Origin: an uncultured Kangiella sp.
Lineage (GTDB): Bacteria; Pseudomonadota; Gammaproteobacteria; Enterobacterales; Kangiellaceae
Direction: 5' to 3'
Length of the DNA: 64,000 bases
Assembly: GCA_947503435.1 (NCBI GenBank)
Contig: CANNDL010000006.1
Location: 1 to 64,000, forward strand
Each line of letters begins with the position of its first letter. Positions within the stretch are counted from its first letter, which is position 1. The notes under the pieces were generated by a model. It worked only from the letters and a program-made list of their open reading frames with translations. It was not told the origin of the DNA and did no database searches. The position numbers and the translations under genes were made by a program. Positions 45,883-56,185 of the stretch are shown in pieces.

Positions 45883-47468
45883 TAGGATCCCTCATCTTGC
45901 TTTGGTTTTAAATCGCTTTGTTCGGCTTGGGCTTTTTTCTTGGCTTGTACTCGAGCAAGAGCAGCTTCAACGGCCGCTTTTTTTGCATCATTTTTGCCAG
46001 AAGCTTCCGCAGCTTTACGTCGGGTTTCAGCAGCTTTACGATGCTTCTCTGCTTTTTCACGCTTCACACGTTCAATACGTTCTAGTCGAGCTTCATGACG
46101 GTCACGCGCTTTATCAGCTTTTATCTTTTCAAGTCGGTTGTTACGTATAGAAGATTTGGCGTAACGATAATATTGGACTAGTGGGATATCGCTTGGGCAA
46201 ACGTAAGCACAAGCTCCGCATTCGATACAATCAAAGAGGTTGTAGTCTTCAGCTTTTTCGAACTCATCGGCTTTAGCATGCCAATAAAGTTGCTGGGGCA
46301 ATAGCGAAGCAGGGCAGGCAATCATGCACTCGCCACAGCGAATACAGGGAGCTACATCTTGGGGTTGTGATAATTCACTCTTCGCCGCCATAATAATGCA
46401 GTTGGTAGCTTTAACTATCCCAGCATGTAGAGAGTGAATTTCAAAGCCCATCATAGGGCCTCCCATGATTAGCTGCTGATAGTCTTGTGTTTGAACTGAG
46501 TCAATTAAATGCTTAACTGGAGTGCCGATTGGGACTCGATAATTGCCTTTCTTCGGGCAAGCGTTTCCAGTGAGAGTTACCACTCTATCCACTAGTGGCT
46601 TGCCGTCGATGATAGCTTCATAAATGGCAAAGCATGTCCCGGCATTGTGCATGACGAGGCCAAGATCTGCTGGAAGCTTTCCTTGCTGAACTTCTTTGCC
46701 TGTTAATAATTGGATTAATTGCTTTTCACCACCACTTGGGTATTTCGTAGGTACGACGCCAATTTTAACATCTAACTTGAGCTTTTCTCTCGCAACCTTT
46801 ATTGCTTCGATAGCCTTCGGCTTATTATCTTCTATGCCAATAATGATATTAAGTTTGTTATAAAGATGGGAAATGATTTCCGCACCTTTTAAAATCTCAA
46901 CGGCATTTTCTTGGATCAACTTATCATCACAGCTGATGTAAGGCTCGCATTCCGCAGCATTGATGATGAGAGTTTCGATGCCCTCGGAACGTTGCAGTTT
47001 GATATGGCTAGGAAAAGAAGCGCCGCCTAGACCGACAATTCCGGCTTCAAAAATTCGCGCTAAAATCTGCTCGCGAGATAGAGATTTATATTCTTCGTTT
47101 CGTTCCAACTTCACCCACGAATCTCTGCCGTCGGATTTAATGACAATGCATAGGTCTTCTAGACCAGAGGCATGAGCAATTGGGCGCTTCTCGATGGCAG
47201 TTACAGTTCCTGAGGTTGGCGCATGTTGGAAGCTACTGAAGACCCCATCATTTTTTGCAATAACTTGTCCCTTTAACACAGACTGCCCAAGCTCTACAGT
47301 TGGAGCTGAGCGATTACCAGCTTGAGCTTTAAGGTTAATTACAAACTCTTTTGCAAGTGGCAAAGAGCTTATGGCTGTTTGATTGGATTCGGTTTTATGC
47401 TCTTCAGGGTGAATGCCACCTGGAATTTCATAAATAGGGATCTCGGAAGTAAAGTTAGAGCGTTCCAT
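45882..47468 (-). CDS. rnfC: RnfC, NADH/ferredoxin-linked subunit
   Basis: The 528-residue peripheral subunit has an NADH/FMN-binding Rossmann-like region (VGLGGASFPSHIKL, NAAECEPYISCDD) and two [4Fe-4S] motifs (CIRCGECMIACP and CIECGACAYVCP). A C-terminal Lys/Ala/Glu-rich coiled-coil tail of about 75 residues follows, shorter than the tail of E. coli RsxC. It starts at the rnfB stop. Confidence 0.96.
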   Translation of the reverse strand: MERSNFTSEIPIYEIPGGIHPEEHKTESNQTAISSLPLAKEFVINLKAQAGNRSAPTVELGQSVLKGQVIAKNDGVFSSFQHAPTSGTVTAIEKRPIAHASGLEDLCIVIKSDGRDSWVKLERNEEYKSLSREQILARIFEAGIVGLGGASFPSHIKLQRSEGIETLIINAAECEPYISCDDKLIQENAVEILKGAEIISHLYNKLNIIIGIEDNKPKAIEAIKVAREKLKLDVKIGVVPTKYPSGGEKQLIQLLTGKEVQQGKLPADLGLVMHNAGTCFAIYEAIIDGKPLVDRVVTLTGNACPKKGNYRVPIGTPVKHLIDSVQTQDYQQLIMGGPMMGFEIHSLHAGIVKATNCIIMAAKSELSQPQDVAPCIRCGECMIACPASLLPQQLYWHAKADEFEKAEDYNLFDCIECGACAYVCPSDIPLVQYYRYAKSSIRNNRLEKIKADKARDRHEARLERIERVKREKAEKHRKAAETRRKAAEASGKNDAKKAAVEAALARVQAKKKAQAEQSDLKPKQDEGS

Positions 47469-48028
47469 TAACTCACCTCCTTAATATTTATGGCAAGATC
47501 GGGTTGTTGCCATTTCCAACTAGAGATACTTTGCGGTACTTCAAGCATATCGATGCAATCAACAGGGCAAGGCTCAACGCATAAGTCGCAACCAGTACAT
47601 TCATCAACAATGACGGTGTGCATAAGTTTTGGAGCGCCTAAAATAGCGTCGACAGGGCAGGCTTGGATACACTTAGTACATCCAATACACTCATCTTCTC
47701 GAATATAAGCAATAGTAAGCGGTTTTGTTTCGCCGCGTTCTTCATCTAAAGGAATAACTTCTCGCCCTAATAAATCGGCAAGGGATTTAACGCCAGCTTC
47801 TCCACCAGGTGGACACTTGTTAATTTCATCGCCGTTGGCAATGGCTTCTGCGTAGGGTTTACACCCAGGGTAACCGCATTGTCCACACTGAGTTTGCGGT
47901 AGCACGTCATTAATTTGCTCGACAATAGGATCGCCTTCGACTTTAAACTTCACCGAAGCAAAACCAAGTATGGCTCCAAAAAGTAAGCCTAAAGCTGCAA
48001 GAATAACGACCGCGGTAATCAGATCCAT
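47468..48028 (-). CDS. rnfB: RnfB, iron-sulfur subunit
   Basis: The 186-residue protein has an N-terminal membrane anchor ([19 protein letters not shown]), a four-Cys Fe-S domain ([19 protein letters not shown]) and two ferredoxin-type [4Fe-4S] motifs ([24 protein letters not shown]). It passes electrons between soluble donors and the membrane complex. Confidence 0.97.
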   Translation of the reverse strand: MDLITAVVILAALGLLFGAILGFASVKFKVEGDPIVEQINDVLPQTQCGQCGYPGCKPYAEAIANGDEINKCPPGGEAGVKSLADLLGREVIPLDEERGETKPLTIAYIREDECIGCTKCIQACPVDAILGAPKLMHTVIVDECTGCDLCVEPCPVDCIDMLEVPQSISSWKWQQPDLAINIKEVS

Positions 48029-48036
48029 GCAAAAAC

Positions 48037-48618
48037 CTAAAGCTTAACCAAGCCAGAGAAGCCCATGAAGGCTAAGGACATAAGCCCAGCAGTGATCATG
48101 GCTATGGCCGAACCTTTAAAAGGTATTGGAACGTCTGCTGCTGCCAAGCGCTCTCGCATGGCCGCGAATAAAACTAAAACCAATGAAAATCCTACTGCTG
48201 CTCCGAAGCCATAAACTAGGGATTGTAAGAAATTATGCTGTTCATTGACGTTTAGTAATGCGACACCCAATACCGCGCAGTTAGTGGTAATTAAGGGTAA
48301 AAATATTCCCAGCAAACGGTAGAGGATTGGACTAGTTTTATGTATGACCATTTCGGTTAATTGCACCATTACCGCGATAACCAAAATAAAAGATAAAGTT
48401 TGCAAATACTCCATTCCTAAAGGCATCAGAATATAAGTATTTACGATGTAACTTAGCGCTGACGCTAGGGTTAAAACGAAGGTCGTTGCAATAGACATGC
48501 CGATAGCGGTTTCAAGTTTCCCAGAGACGCCCATGAAAGGGCAAAGGCCGAGAAACTTCACCAGTACAAAATTATTGACTAAAACGGTGCCAATAAATAG
48601 TAAAAGGTATTCGCTCAT
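48037..48618 (-). CDS. rnfA: RnfA, membrane subunit
   Basis: The 193-residue first gene of the rnfABCDGE-nth operon has six membrane segments, with [19 protein letters not shown] and [12 protein letters not shown], inverted in topology relative to RnfE. Length equals E. coli RsxA (193). The operon promoter is probably just upstream (48685-48713). Confidence 0.97.
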   Translation of the reverse strand: MSEYLLLFIGTVLVNNFVLVKFLGLCPFMGVSGKLETAIGMSIATTFVLTLASALSYIVNTYILMPLGMEYLQTLSFILVIAVMVQLTEMVIHKTSPILYRLLGIFLPLITTNCAVLGVALLNVNEQHNFLQSLVYGFGAAVGFSLVLVLFAAMRERLAAADVPIPFKGSAIAMITAGLMSLAFMGFSGLVKL

Positions 48619-48684
48619 TCAGTTCTAACTTCTTGTTTTTAATGATTTTTTAAAAGGTAGCCTAAAGGCTAAATATTAGAGGCT

Positions 48685-48713
48685 ATTATGCTAGATAGGG
48701 CACTTAGACACAA
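48685..48713 (-). promoter_or_regulatory. Candidate promoter of the rnf operon
   Basis: On the minus strand, TTGTGT and CATAAT are 17 bases apart, about 65 bases upstream of rnfA. A short hairpin (TAGCC-TTTA-GGCTA) lies in the leader. The -35 is weak. Confidence 0.5.
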
Positions 48714-48804
48714 CTTAATAAATAATTTTGAGTTCAAAAAATAAAATTCTCGGAGACTGCGAATACTGATAAGATAGCTGCAAATCACAAGATAAAACAG
48801 CACA

Positions 48805-50514
48805 ATGAGCAAGCTTAATGAGCCTTATGGCGGTGAGTTAAAACAGCTAATCAAACCCAACGAAAAGTTAGAGTTGATAGAGAGTTCGAAAATATTAAGG
48901 GATTGGGATCTAACTCCACGACAAATATTGGATATTGAGCTGTTACTTAATGGGGCTTTTTCTCCACTTTCCGGATTTATGACAGAGAGTGAATACGACT
49001 CAGTTGTGGAAAAGCTTTGTTTGCCATGTGGAACTATTTGGCCCATACCGATTGCTTTAGATGTAGATGAAAATTTCGTTAGCTCAGTAGAAGAGGGTGA
49101 TTCCATTGCACTGAGAGATCAAGAAGGAGTTCTTTTGGCTATTTTGGAAATTAGTAGCAAGTGGCAACCAAATAAGCATAAAGAAGCGGAACATGTTTTC
49201 GGCTCAAATGATACGAAGCACCCAGCCGTTAACTATCTATTTAATCAAGCGGGGGACTATTATTTAGGTGGGAAGATCAAAGGTGTTGAATTACCAACAC
49301 ACTATGATTATAAAGCACTTAGAAATACCCCTAAACAGTTACGGGAAAAGTTTAACAAGTTAGGGTGGCAAAAAATTGTTGCCTTTCAAACTCGAAACCC
49401 AATGCATCGAGCGCATCAAGAGTTAACTTTTCGAGCTGCAAAAAACGAAGAAGCTAATTTACTAATTCATCCTGTGGTTGGAATGACCAAACCAGGTGAT
49501 ATTGATCACTATTCAAGGGTTCGATGTTACGAACATATTCTTGACCATTACCCTGAACAAACAACAGATTTAAGCCTATTGCCTTTGGCGATGAGAATGG
49601 CTGGACCAAGAGAAGCGCTTTTGCATGCCATTATCCGTAAAAACTATGGTTGCTCTCATATAATTATTGGACGAGATCATGCAGGACCTGGCAAAAATAG
49701 TAAAGGGGATGACTTTTACGGCCCATATGATGCGCAAGAGCTATTTAAAGAGCATGAAGAAGCTTTGGGTATTAAAATGGTTCCTTTCCAAATGGTTTCT
49801 TATGTTCAAGAAAAAGCAGAGTATTTGCCCAATAATGAAATAGATGAAGGTATGACTGTTTTAAATATTTCGGGCACTGAATTACGTAGACGATTACGTG
49901 AAGGCCTTGAAATACCTGGCTGGTATTCCTACCCAGAAGTGATTAAAGAATTGCGAAAAACCAAGCCAGCTAGGAGCAAGCAAGGCTTTACGGTATTTTT
50001 TACTGGATTGTCAGGTTCCGGAAAATCGACCATCGCTAATGCTTTATTAGTGAAGTTACTTGAGATGGGCGATAGGCCAGTAACTTTGCTAGATGGAGAT
50101 ATTGTTCGTAAAAACCTTTCCAGCGAGTTGGGTTTTTCCAAAGAACACCGTAATTTAAATATCGAACGTATTGGTTTCGTCGCTTCGGAAATCACTAAAA
50201 ATGGTGGCATTGCAATCTGTGCGCCAATTGCGCCTTATACTCAAACACGCGCAACAGTTAGAGAATTAATCAAAGAACATGGTGGCTTCATTGAGATTTT
50301 TGTATCAACACCTTTGGAAGAATGCGAAAGGCGAGATCGCAAAGGGCTTTACGCAAAAGCTCGAGCTGGCATTATTAAGGAGTTTACTGGCATTAGCGAT
50401 CCCTATGAAACACCAAAAAGTCCGGAGTTAGTGATAGAAACTATGGACACTACACCCGATAACGCAGCTCATAAAGTTATCCTGAAGTTAGAGCAATTAG
50501 GATATATCAAATGA
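48805..50514 (+). CDS. Bifunctional sulfate adenylyltransferase/adenylylsulfate kinase (PAPS synthase)
   Basis: A fused enzyme of 569 residues that makes APS and then PAPS from sulfate and ATP. Residues 1-390 are a homomeric-type ATP sulfurylase with QTRNPMHRAHQE and GRDHAGPG. Residues about 395-569 are APS kinase with Walker A FTGLSGSGKST and the LDGDIVRKNL motif. This differs from the CysDN ATP sulfurylase of E. coli. The stop overlaps the ggt start (ATGA). PAP from PAPS use would be removed by the CysQ protein encoded at 16764. Confidence 0.95.
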   Translation: MSKLNEPYGGELKQLIKPNEKLELIESSKILRDWDLTPRQILDIELLLNGAFSPLSGFMTESEYDSVVEKLCLPCGTIWPIPIALDVDENFVSSVEEGDSIALRDQEGVLLAILEISSKWQPNKHKEAEHVFGSNDTKHPAVNYLFNQAGDYYLGGKIKGVELPTHYDYKALRNTPKQLREKFNKLGWQKIVAFQTRNPMHRAHQELTFRAAKNEEANLLIHPVVGMTKPGDIDHYSRVRCYEHILDHYPEQTTDLSLLPLAMRMAGPREALLHAIIRKNYGCSHIIIGRDHAGPGKNSKGDDFYGPYDAQELFKEHEEALGIKMVPFQMVSYVQEKAEYLPNNEIDEGMTVLNISGTELRRRLREGLEIPGWYSYPEVIKELRKTKPARSKQGFTVFFTGLSGSGKSTIANALLVKLLEMGDRPVTLLDGDIVRKNLSSELGFSKEHRNLNIERIGFVASEITKNGGIAICAPIAPYTQTRATVRELIKEHGGFIEIFVSTPLEECERRDRKGLYAKARAGIIKEFTGISDPYETPKSPELVIETMDTTPDNAAHKVILKLEQLGYIK

Positions 50515-52232
50515 TTAAAAAGATATTTCTTTTTGTAATTTCATTATCGTTATCATTTGCTTTGGTAGCAAAAGAAAAAAAATTTCCGAGCATAATTGAT
50601 TATAAAAGCTCGCATCATCCCGTTGTGGCTGAAAAAGGAATGGTAGTATCGCGTCAGTATCTGGCAAGTCGTGTAGGGCGAGAAATACTGCAACAGGGTG
50701 GTAATGCAGTTGATGCAGCGATAGCCACAGGTTTTGCCTTAGCGGTAGTGTTGCCAGTCGCGGGTAATATTGGTGGTGGTGGCTTTATGCTTGTGCACAT
50801 GGCGGATAGCGGCGAAACCGTAGCTATTGATTATCGTGAAATGGCTCCAGCTGCTGCCCATAAGGACTTATTCTTAGATGCTAATGGTATTGTTGATAAC
50901 CAAAAGGCACGTTTTAGTTATTTATCGGTTGGCGTGCCAGGTACTGTCGCTGGCTTTGAGTTGGCTCATAAAAAATACGGCAAGTTACCTTGGAAAGAAC
51001 TTCTCAAGCCTGCGATAAAGCTAGCTGAAAAAGGCTTTTACGTTAACTGGGATATTGCACAAAAATTAGAACGTCGCCGTACCCATTTAACTCAATCTGA
51101 AGCAACTAAAAAAGCTTTTTACAAAGCAGATGGCTCAAGCTATCAATTAGGTGAAATTTTGGTTCAAAAAGACCTAGCCTGGTCTTTAAAACAAATTCAA
51201 AAAGAGGGCGCGGAAGCGTTTTATGAAGGCGTGATTGCCGACAAGATTGTGCAGGATATGAAAACCCATGGCGGTATTATCAGTAAGCAGGATTTAGCTA
51301 ATTATCGACCGAAAGTTCGCCCGGTGATTAAAGGGTCTTATCGAGGCTATGATATCGTCACTATGCCGCTGCCAAGCTCCGGTGGAGTGCATATAGTGCA
51401 AATGCTTAATGTACTCGAGCAATTTCCACTGTCAGAGTATGGAGCAAATAGCGCCAAATCGATTCAATTAATGACTGAAACCATGAAGCGGGCTTATGCC
51501 GATAGAAGCAAACATCTTGGTGATAGTGATTTTTATGATGTTCCCGTTGAATGGCTTACCAATAAGTCTTATGCCAAAGCAATAGCAGAAGAAATTGCAA
51601 AAGGTGAAGTAAAACCTTCTAAGGACATATTTCCTGGAACTGTAGCAGCCAAAGAAAGTGATGAGACTACCCAGTTCTCGGTGGTGGATCAATGGGGTAA
51701 CGCCGTATCTAACACTTACACTTTGAATTATTCCTTTGGTTCAGGTTTGATGGTCGCAGGCACAGGAATTTTGCTTAATAATGAAATGGATGACTTCTCT
51801 GCAAAGCCAGGAACGCCTAATGGTTATGGTCTTATTGGAGGTGAGGCCAATTCGATCCAGGCTTATAAACGCCCGCTAAGTTCTATGACGCCGACTATGG
51901 TATTTAAAGACGGCAAAATAAAATTGATGACTGGCAGTCCAGGCGGCAGCCGAATTATTAATGCCGTTTTACAAGTCATAATTAACGTTATTGATCATGA
52001 TATGAATATTGCGGCGGCTACTCATGCTCCGAGATTTCACCATCAATGGCTGCCGGACGTGTTATTCGTAGAACCAGAGATGAACAAGGATACCATTAAC
52101 CTACTTACAGAAATGGGCTATAAAGTTAAACGCTCTGGTACTATTGGCGCGACCCAGTCAATTCAAATAGAAGATTATATTTACGGTTCGGCTGATCCAA
52201 GAAGACCCAATGCCGAAGCGACTGGCTATTAA
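50511..52232 (+). CDS. ggt: Gamma-glutamyltranspeptidase
   Basis: A periplasmic or secreted Ntn-hydrolase of 573 residues that cleaves glutathione. It has a signal peptide (to about residue 21, ALVAKEKK), GGNAVDAAIATGFAL and GNIGGGGFMLVH in the large subunit. Autoprocessing should occur before Thr386 in SDETTQFSVVD, and PGGSRIINAV lies in the small subunit. It follows the sulfate-activation gene with overlap, suggesting a shared sulfur theme. Confidence 0.95.
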   Translation: MIKKIFLFVISLSLSFALVAKEKKFPSIIDYKSSHHPVVAEKGMVVSRQYLASRVGREILQQGGNAVDAAIATGFALAVVLPVAGNIGGGGFMLVHMADSGETVAIDYREMAPAAAHKDLFLDANGIVDNQKARFSYLSVGVPGTVAGFELAHKKYGKLPWKELLKPAIKLAEKGFYVNWDIAQKLERRRTHLTQSEATKKAFYKADGSSYQLGEILVQKDLAWSLKQIQKEGAEAFYEGVIADKIVQDMKTHGGIISKQDLANYRPKVRPVIKGSYRGYDIVTMPLPSSGGVHIVQMLNVLEQFPLSEYGANSAKSIQLMTETMKRAYADRSKHLGDSDFYDVPVEWLTNKSYAKAIAEEIAKGEVKPSKDIFPGTVAAKESDETTQFSVVDQWGNAVSNTYTLNYSFGSGLMVAGTGILLNNEMDDFSAKPGTPNGYGLIGGEANSIQAYKRPLSSMTPTMVFKDGKIKLMTGSPGGSRIINAVLQVIINVIDHDMNIAAATHAPRFHHQWLPDVLFVEPEMNKDTINLLTEMGYKVKRSGTIGATQSIQIEDYIYGSADPRRPNAEATGY

Positions 52233-52250
52233 CCTATTTAAAAATATTAA

Positions 52251-52931
52251 ATGAAACCTATAACAATAATAGTAACTATTGCTTTAGCATTATTCTCATT
52301 CGAATTAATTGCCCATGGTGTTGATGATAATACTAAAAACTTTTTAGCCAACCTTGAAGGGGTAGCGATAGTACCATTTCTTTATATTGGCGCTAAGCAT
52401 ATGGTCACCGGTTATGATCATTTATTGTTTTTAGTCGGTGTTATTTTCTTCTTGTTCAAACCAAAAGATATTTTGATTTACGTCACTTTTTTCACCATTG
52501 GCCATAGTCTGACTTTGCTGCTTGGTGTGTTAAATAAAATTAGCATTAACCCTTATCTAATAGATGCGATTATTGGTTTTTCTATTGTATATAAAGGGTT
52601 TGATAACTTGGGCGGCTTTGAGCGTATGCTCGGAAAGCAACCGAATACCAAAATTGCAGTATTAATCTTTGGCCTGATCCACGGATTTGGTTTGGCGACT
52701 AAGCTACAAGAACTTGCACTACCTGACGATGGATTATGGCAAAATTTATTAGCCTTTAATGTCGGCGTAGAATTGGGGCAGTTTTTTGCGTTGTTGCTAA
52801 TACTCTTGCTAATTAGCTATTGGCGTCGCTATGCAAGCTATATGAAATTTGCATCCTTAACCAATCTTTTACTGATGAGTTGCGGCTTTATGCTTATGGG
52901 CTATCAACTTACCGGTTATTATCTAAACTAA
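52251..52931 (+). CDS. HupE/UreJ-family membrane protein
   Basis: The 226-residue protein has an N-terminal signal-like segment ending near AHG, then six membrane segments. GAKHMVTGYDHLLFLVGV, FTIGHSLTLLLG and GLIHGFGLA contain the paired His residues of the HupE/UreJ_2 family, some members of which are linked to nickel or cobalt uptake. The metal and direction are not known here. It is 18 bases after ggt and 6 bases before the anchored protein gene. Confidence 0.8.
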   Translation: MKPITIIVTIALALFSFELIAHGVDDNTKNFLANLEGVAIVPFLYIGAKHMVTGYDHLLFLVGVIFFLFKPKDILIYVTFFTIGHSLTLLLGVLNKISINPYLIDAIIGFSIVYKGFDNLGGFERMLGKQPNTKIAVLIFGLIHGFGLATKLQELALPDDGLWQNLLAFNVGVELGQFFALLLILLLISYWRRYASYMKFASLTNLLLMSCGFMLMGYQLTGYYLN

Positions 52932-52937
52932 ATTATT

Positions 52938-53486
52938 ATGACAGAACCGCAAACTTTACACCTTTCAAAAAAGGCTTTAATTAGATCAACACTACTAGCG
53001 TTAGCTTTAGCGACTGTGACGTTAGTACTTTTTATCTTACCTGCAGAATATAATATCGATCCAACCGGGCTTGGAAAAACAATAGGCTTGACTCAACTTT
53101 CTCCTAGCTCTTTAGATGCTCCAGTAAAGGCTAAACAGGCCAATAAAGAACAAGCCTCGGGCTATCAAAAAGATCAGGTGGTTATAGAAGTGCCTGCGGG
53201 AGAAGGCTTAGAATATAAATTTTATATGGATAAACATCAGAATTTAACGTATCACTGGTCCACTACTGGCGAAGAGCTTTATTTTGATCTGCATGGCGAG
53301 CCAGAAGGCGATACCACCGGTTATTTTGAAAGTTACACAGTGAGTAACGCTAATGAAGTCCAAGGAGCTTTCATAACCCCTTTTGCAGGTAGCCATGGTT
53401 GGTACTGGAAAAACAATAGCGATCAAAACGTAACAGTCACTTTAAATACCGAAGGAAAGTATAAACTTATTGGTTTTGTTCACTAA
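52938..53486 (+). CDS. Membrane-anchored periplasmic protein of unknown function
   Basis: The 182-residue protein has one N-terminal membrane segment (about residues 14-34, STLLALALATVTLVLFILPA), a low-complexity linker, and a C-terminal beta-rich domain with EYKFYMDKHQNLTYHWST, FDLHGEPEG and SHGWYWKNNS. The conserved His, Trp and acidic residues hint at ligand or metal contact, but this is a guess. It is often found beside HupE-type genes, and here it is 6 bases after one. Confidence 0.7.
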   Translation: MTEPQTLHLSKKALIRSTLLALALATVTLVLFILPAEYNIDPTGLGKTIGLTQLSPSSLDAPVKAKQANKEQASGYQKDQVVIEVPAGEGLEYKFYMDKHQNLTYHWSTTGEELYFDLHGEPEGDTTGYFESYTVSNANEVQGAFITPFAGSHGWYWKNNSDQNVTVTLNTEGKYKLIGFVH

Positions 53487-53495
53487 TTTAAAAGA

Positions 53496-53960
53496 TTAAT
53501 CTTCTACTGTTGGCTCTATAGGGGTTGCCATGACCGCCTCAGTATCCATTTTTTCTTTTGGGTTCTTTTTACTTGTGAACTTTTTAATGATGAACCACAT
53601 TATTATTCCAACGCTAAAAAGTATTGCCCAAACCAAACCAAGAGTTTTGATCCCACTCATAAATTCAGCTTGATAGCCGTCGAATAAATTCACAACAGCA
53701 TTGAGTACTAGTGGCGAGTAACTGTTTACCCCTTCAACTGGGTGGGCAGGGGTCAAAGCTCCCGCAAATATGGTAGAAGCAAAGAACCACTTTACAATAA
53801 AGTGCCAATTGCGAATGGCATACCAAACTATTGCTACCATCATTACAGTTAGTCCAATATAAACAATCCAAGTAAGGCCATAATTTGGAATTTGCGTTAC
53901 TAACTCTTGAGAAGCCTCGCTCGCATCTGTAGTTTCTAATGGAATCGTTTGTGTTGTCAT
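53496..53960 (-). CDS. Small inner-membrane protein of unknown function
   Basis: A 154-residue product with three clear hydrophobic segments (WIVYIGLTVMMVAIVWYAI, FFASTIFAGALT, GLVWAILFSVGIIMWFII) and a charged C-terminal tail with Lys-rich then acidic residues. I do not recognise a domain. It converges on the preceding plus-strand gene with a 9-base gap and follows metG on the minus strand by 15 bases, so it may be transcribed with metG. Confidence 0.65.
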   Translation of the reverse strand: MTTQTIPLETTDASEASQELVTQIPNYGLTWIVYIGLTVMMVAIVWYAIRNWHFIVKWFFASTIFAGALTPAHPVEGVNSYSPLVLNAVVNLFDGYQAEFMSGIKTLGLVWAILFSVGIIMWFIIKKFTSKKNPKEKMDTEAVMATPIEPTVED

Positions 53961-53975
53961 TATAATCTCTTGTTA

Positions 53976-56012
53976 TTATTTAACGCGCATGCCCGGCTGA
54001 GCACCATCATCTGGATTTAAAATCCATAAGTCGCTGCCACCAGGGCCAGCTGCTAGTACCATACCTTCTGACATACCAAATTTCATCTTTCTAGGAGCCA
54101 AATTGGCAACCATGACGGTGAGTTTACCTTCTAAATCTTCAGGTTTATAAGCTGATTTTATACCTGCAAAAACTTGTTTAGTTACACCTTCACCTAAGTC
54201 TAATTGTAGTTTTAACAGTTTATCAGCACCTTCAACATGCTCAGCCTTGGCAATTTTTGCGATACGCAAATCGATTTTATCAAAATCTCCGAATTGAATT
54301 TCTTCTTTGATCGGATCTGAAAGTTCTGCTTTATTTTCTTTATCTGCTTCGGCCTCTAAGTCTTCTTTAGAAGCTTCGACTACCGCATTTACAGATTTCA
54401 TCTCGATACGTTGCATCATTGGCTTAAACTTACTAATTTCATAATCGACTAAAACATTTTGCGCTGTGGACCATGCCATCGATTCTAAGTTTAAGAAGTC
54501 TTCAACTTTTTGTGCTAATGATGGTAGAACAGGTGTTAAATAAGTTACTAGCACCTTGAACATGTTAATGCCCATGCTGCACACTTGGTGCGCCTCTAGT
54601 TTAGACTCTTCGCTTTTAACTAGTTTCCAAGGTTCTTTTTCAGCAATATAAGCATTGGCTTTATCAGCTAACGCCATAATTTGTTTTATTGCTTTACCAA
54701 AGTCACGGTTTTCATAATGAGCAGCTATTGAATCTGAAGCAGAAGTAAATTCTGCCAATAAATTGGGCTCAACGACAATGTTACTTAATTTGCTATCGAA
54801 TTGCTTAGTGATAAAGCCAGAACAGCGACTTGCAATGTTCACCAGCTTGTTTACCAAGTCGGTGTTAACCCTTTGTGCAAAATCTTCTAAATTCAAATCA
54901 AAATCATCAATCTTGCTAGACAGTTTGGCTGCGTAGTAATAGCGTAAATATTCAGCGTTTAAGTGCTCTAAGTACGTTTTGGCTTTAATAAAGGTGCCTT
55001 TAGACTTCGACATTTTCTGGCCATTAACTGTCACAAAACCATGCGCCCAAACGGCTGTTGGTGTGCGATATCCCGAGCCTTTTAACACTGATGGCCAGAA
55101 TAAGGTATGGAAATAGATAATATCTTTACCTATGAAATGGTAAATCTCAGCATCAGAATCTTTATTCCAATAATCATCGAAACTCAAACCTTCAGTTCGG
55201 TCACAAAGGTTTTTAAAGCTAGCCATATAACCAATCGGGGCATCGAGCCATACATAAAAATACTTGCCTTCTTCCCCTGGAATTTCCCAACCAAAGTAGG
55301 GCGCATCACGTGAGATATCCCATTGACGTAAATCATCCAACCACTCGTTCATCTTATTCTGAACTTCTAATTGCACATGGTCATCATTCGATAGCCAATC
55401 GCGCAAGAATCCTTCAAAACCTTTCAAATCAAAGAAGAAATGCTCTGACTCTTTTAACACTGGAGTCGCGCCAGAGACGGCGGATTTAGGATTCTTTAAA
55501 TCAGTCGGGCTGTAAGTAGAGCCACAATTATCGCAATTGTCACCGTATTGTTCTTCGGAGCCGCACTTTGGACAAGTGCCTTTAACGAATCGATCCGGTA
55601 AGAACATGTTTTTCTCAGGATCAAATAACTGGTTAATAGTTTTAGAGCTGATATGACCTTGTTCTTTTAGTTTAAGGTAAATACCTTGGGTCAGTTCTTT
55701 GGATTCGGGACTATGTGTTGAATGAAAGTTGTCAAAGCCAATTAAAGCGCCAGCAAAATCACGCTCATGATTGGCTTTTTGTTCCGCTATAAAATCTTCT
55801 GGAGTTTTGCCTTCTTTTTGTGCTCTTAACATAACCGGTGTGCCGTGAGTATCATCGGCGCACACATAGTAGCATTCATGACCTCGAGATTTTTGGAAGC
55901 GTACCCATATATCCGTTTGTACATATTCAAGCAAATGCCCGATATGGATGTCGCCATTGGCATAAGGAAGGGCACTGGTAACGAGGATTTTTCGTTTATC
56001 TGAGTTGGTCAT
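53976..56012 (-). CDS. metG: Methionyl-tRNA synthetase
   Basis: A class I synthetase of 678 residues (677 in E. coli). [17 protein letters not shown] carries HIGH; a zinc-binding insert shows [28 protein letters not shown] is the second ATP motif. A C-terminal tRNA-binding OB-fold (about 575-678, [20 protein letters not shown]) supports dimerisation. It is divergent from mrp, the common gammaproteobacterial layout. Confidence 0.98.
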   Translation of the reverse strand: MTNSDKRKILVTSALPYANGDIHIGHLLEYVQTDIWVRFQKSRGHECYYVCADDTHGTPVMLRAQKEGKTPEDFIAEQKANHERDFAGALIGFDNFHSTHSPESKELTQGIYLKLKEQGHISSKTINQLFDPEKNMFLPDRFVKGTCPKCGSEEQYGDNCDNCGSTYSPTDLKNPKSAVSGATPVLKESEHFFFDLKGFEGFLRDWLSNDDHVQLEVQNKMNEWLDDLRQWDISRDAPYFGWEIPGEEGKYFYVWLDAPIGYMASFKNLCDRTEGLSFDDYWNKDSDAEIYHFIGKDIIYFHTLFWPSVLKGSGYRTPTAVWAHGFVTVNGQKMSKSKGTFIKAKTYLEHLNAEYLRYYYAAKLSSKIDDFDLNLEDFAQRVNTDLVNKLVNIASRCSGFITKQFDSKLSNIVVEPNLLAEFTSASDSIAAHYENRDFGKAIKQIMALADKANAYIAEKEPWKLVKSEESKLEAHQVCSMGINMFKVLVTYLTPVLPSLAQKVEDFLNLESMAWSTAQNVLVDYEISKFKPMMQRIEMKSVNAVVEASKEDLEAEADKENKAELSDPIKEEIQFGDFDKIDLRIAKIAKAEHVEGADKLLKLQLDLGEGVTKQVFAGIKSAYKPEDLEGKLTVMVANLAPRKMKFGMSEGMVLAAGPGGSDLWILNPDDGAQPGMRVK

Positions 56013-56185
56013 ATTTTAAGCTTTTAATACGATTAAAGTTTTTCTTAGCGAATAGCGGCAAATATACTGGTTTTCAGTGATTTTTTCATTAATTAATTAC
56101 TTAATTGGGTCGATCAAGCTTGGTTTTAGTGAGTAAAAGACTTAGACTTTGAGCCATTCGGAATAAACACTTCAATTTTTTAAAG

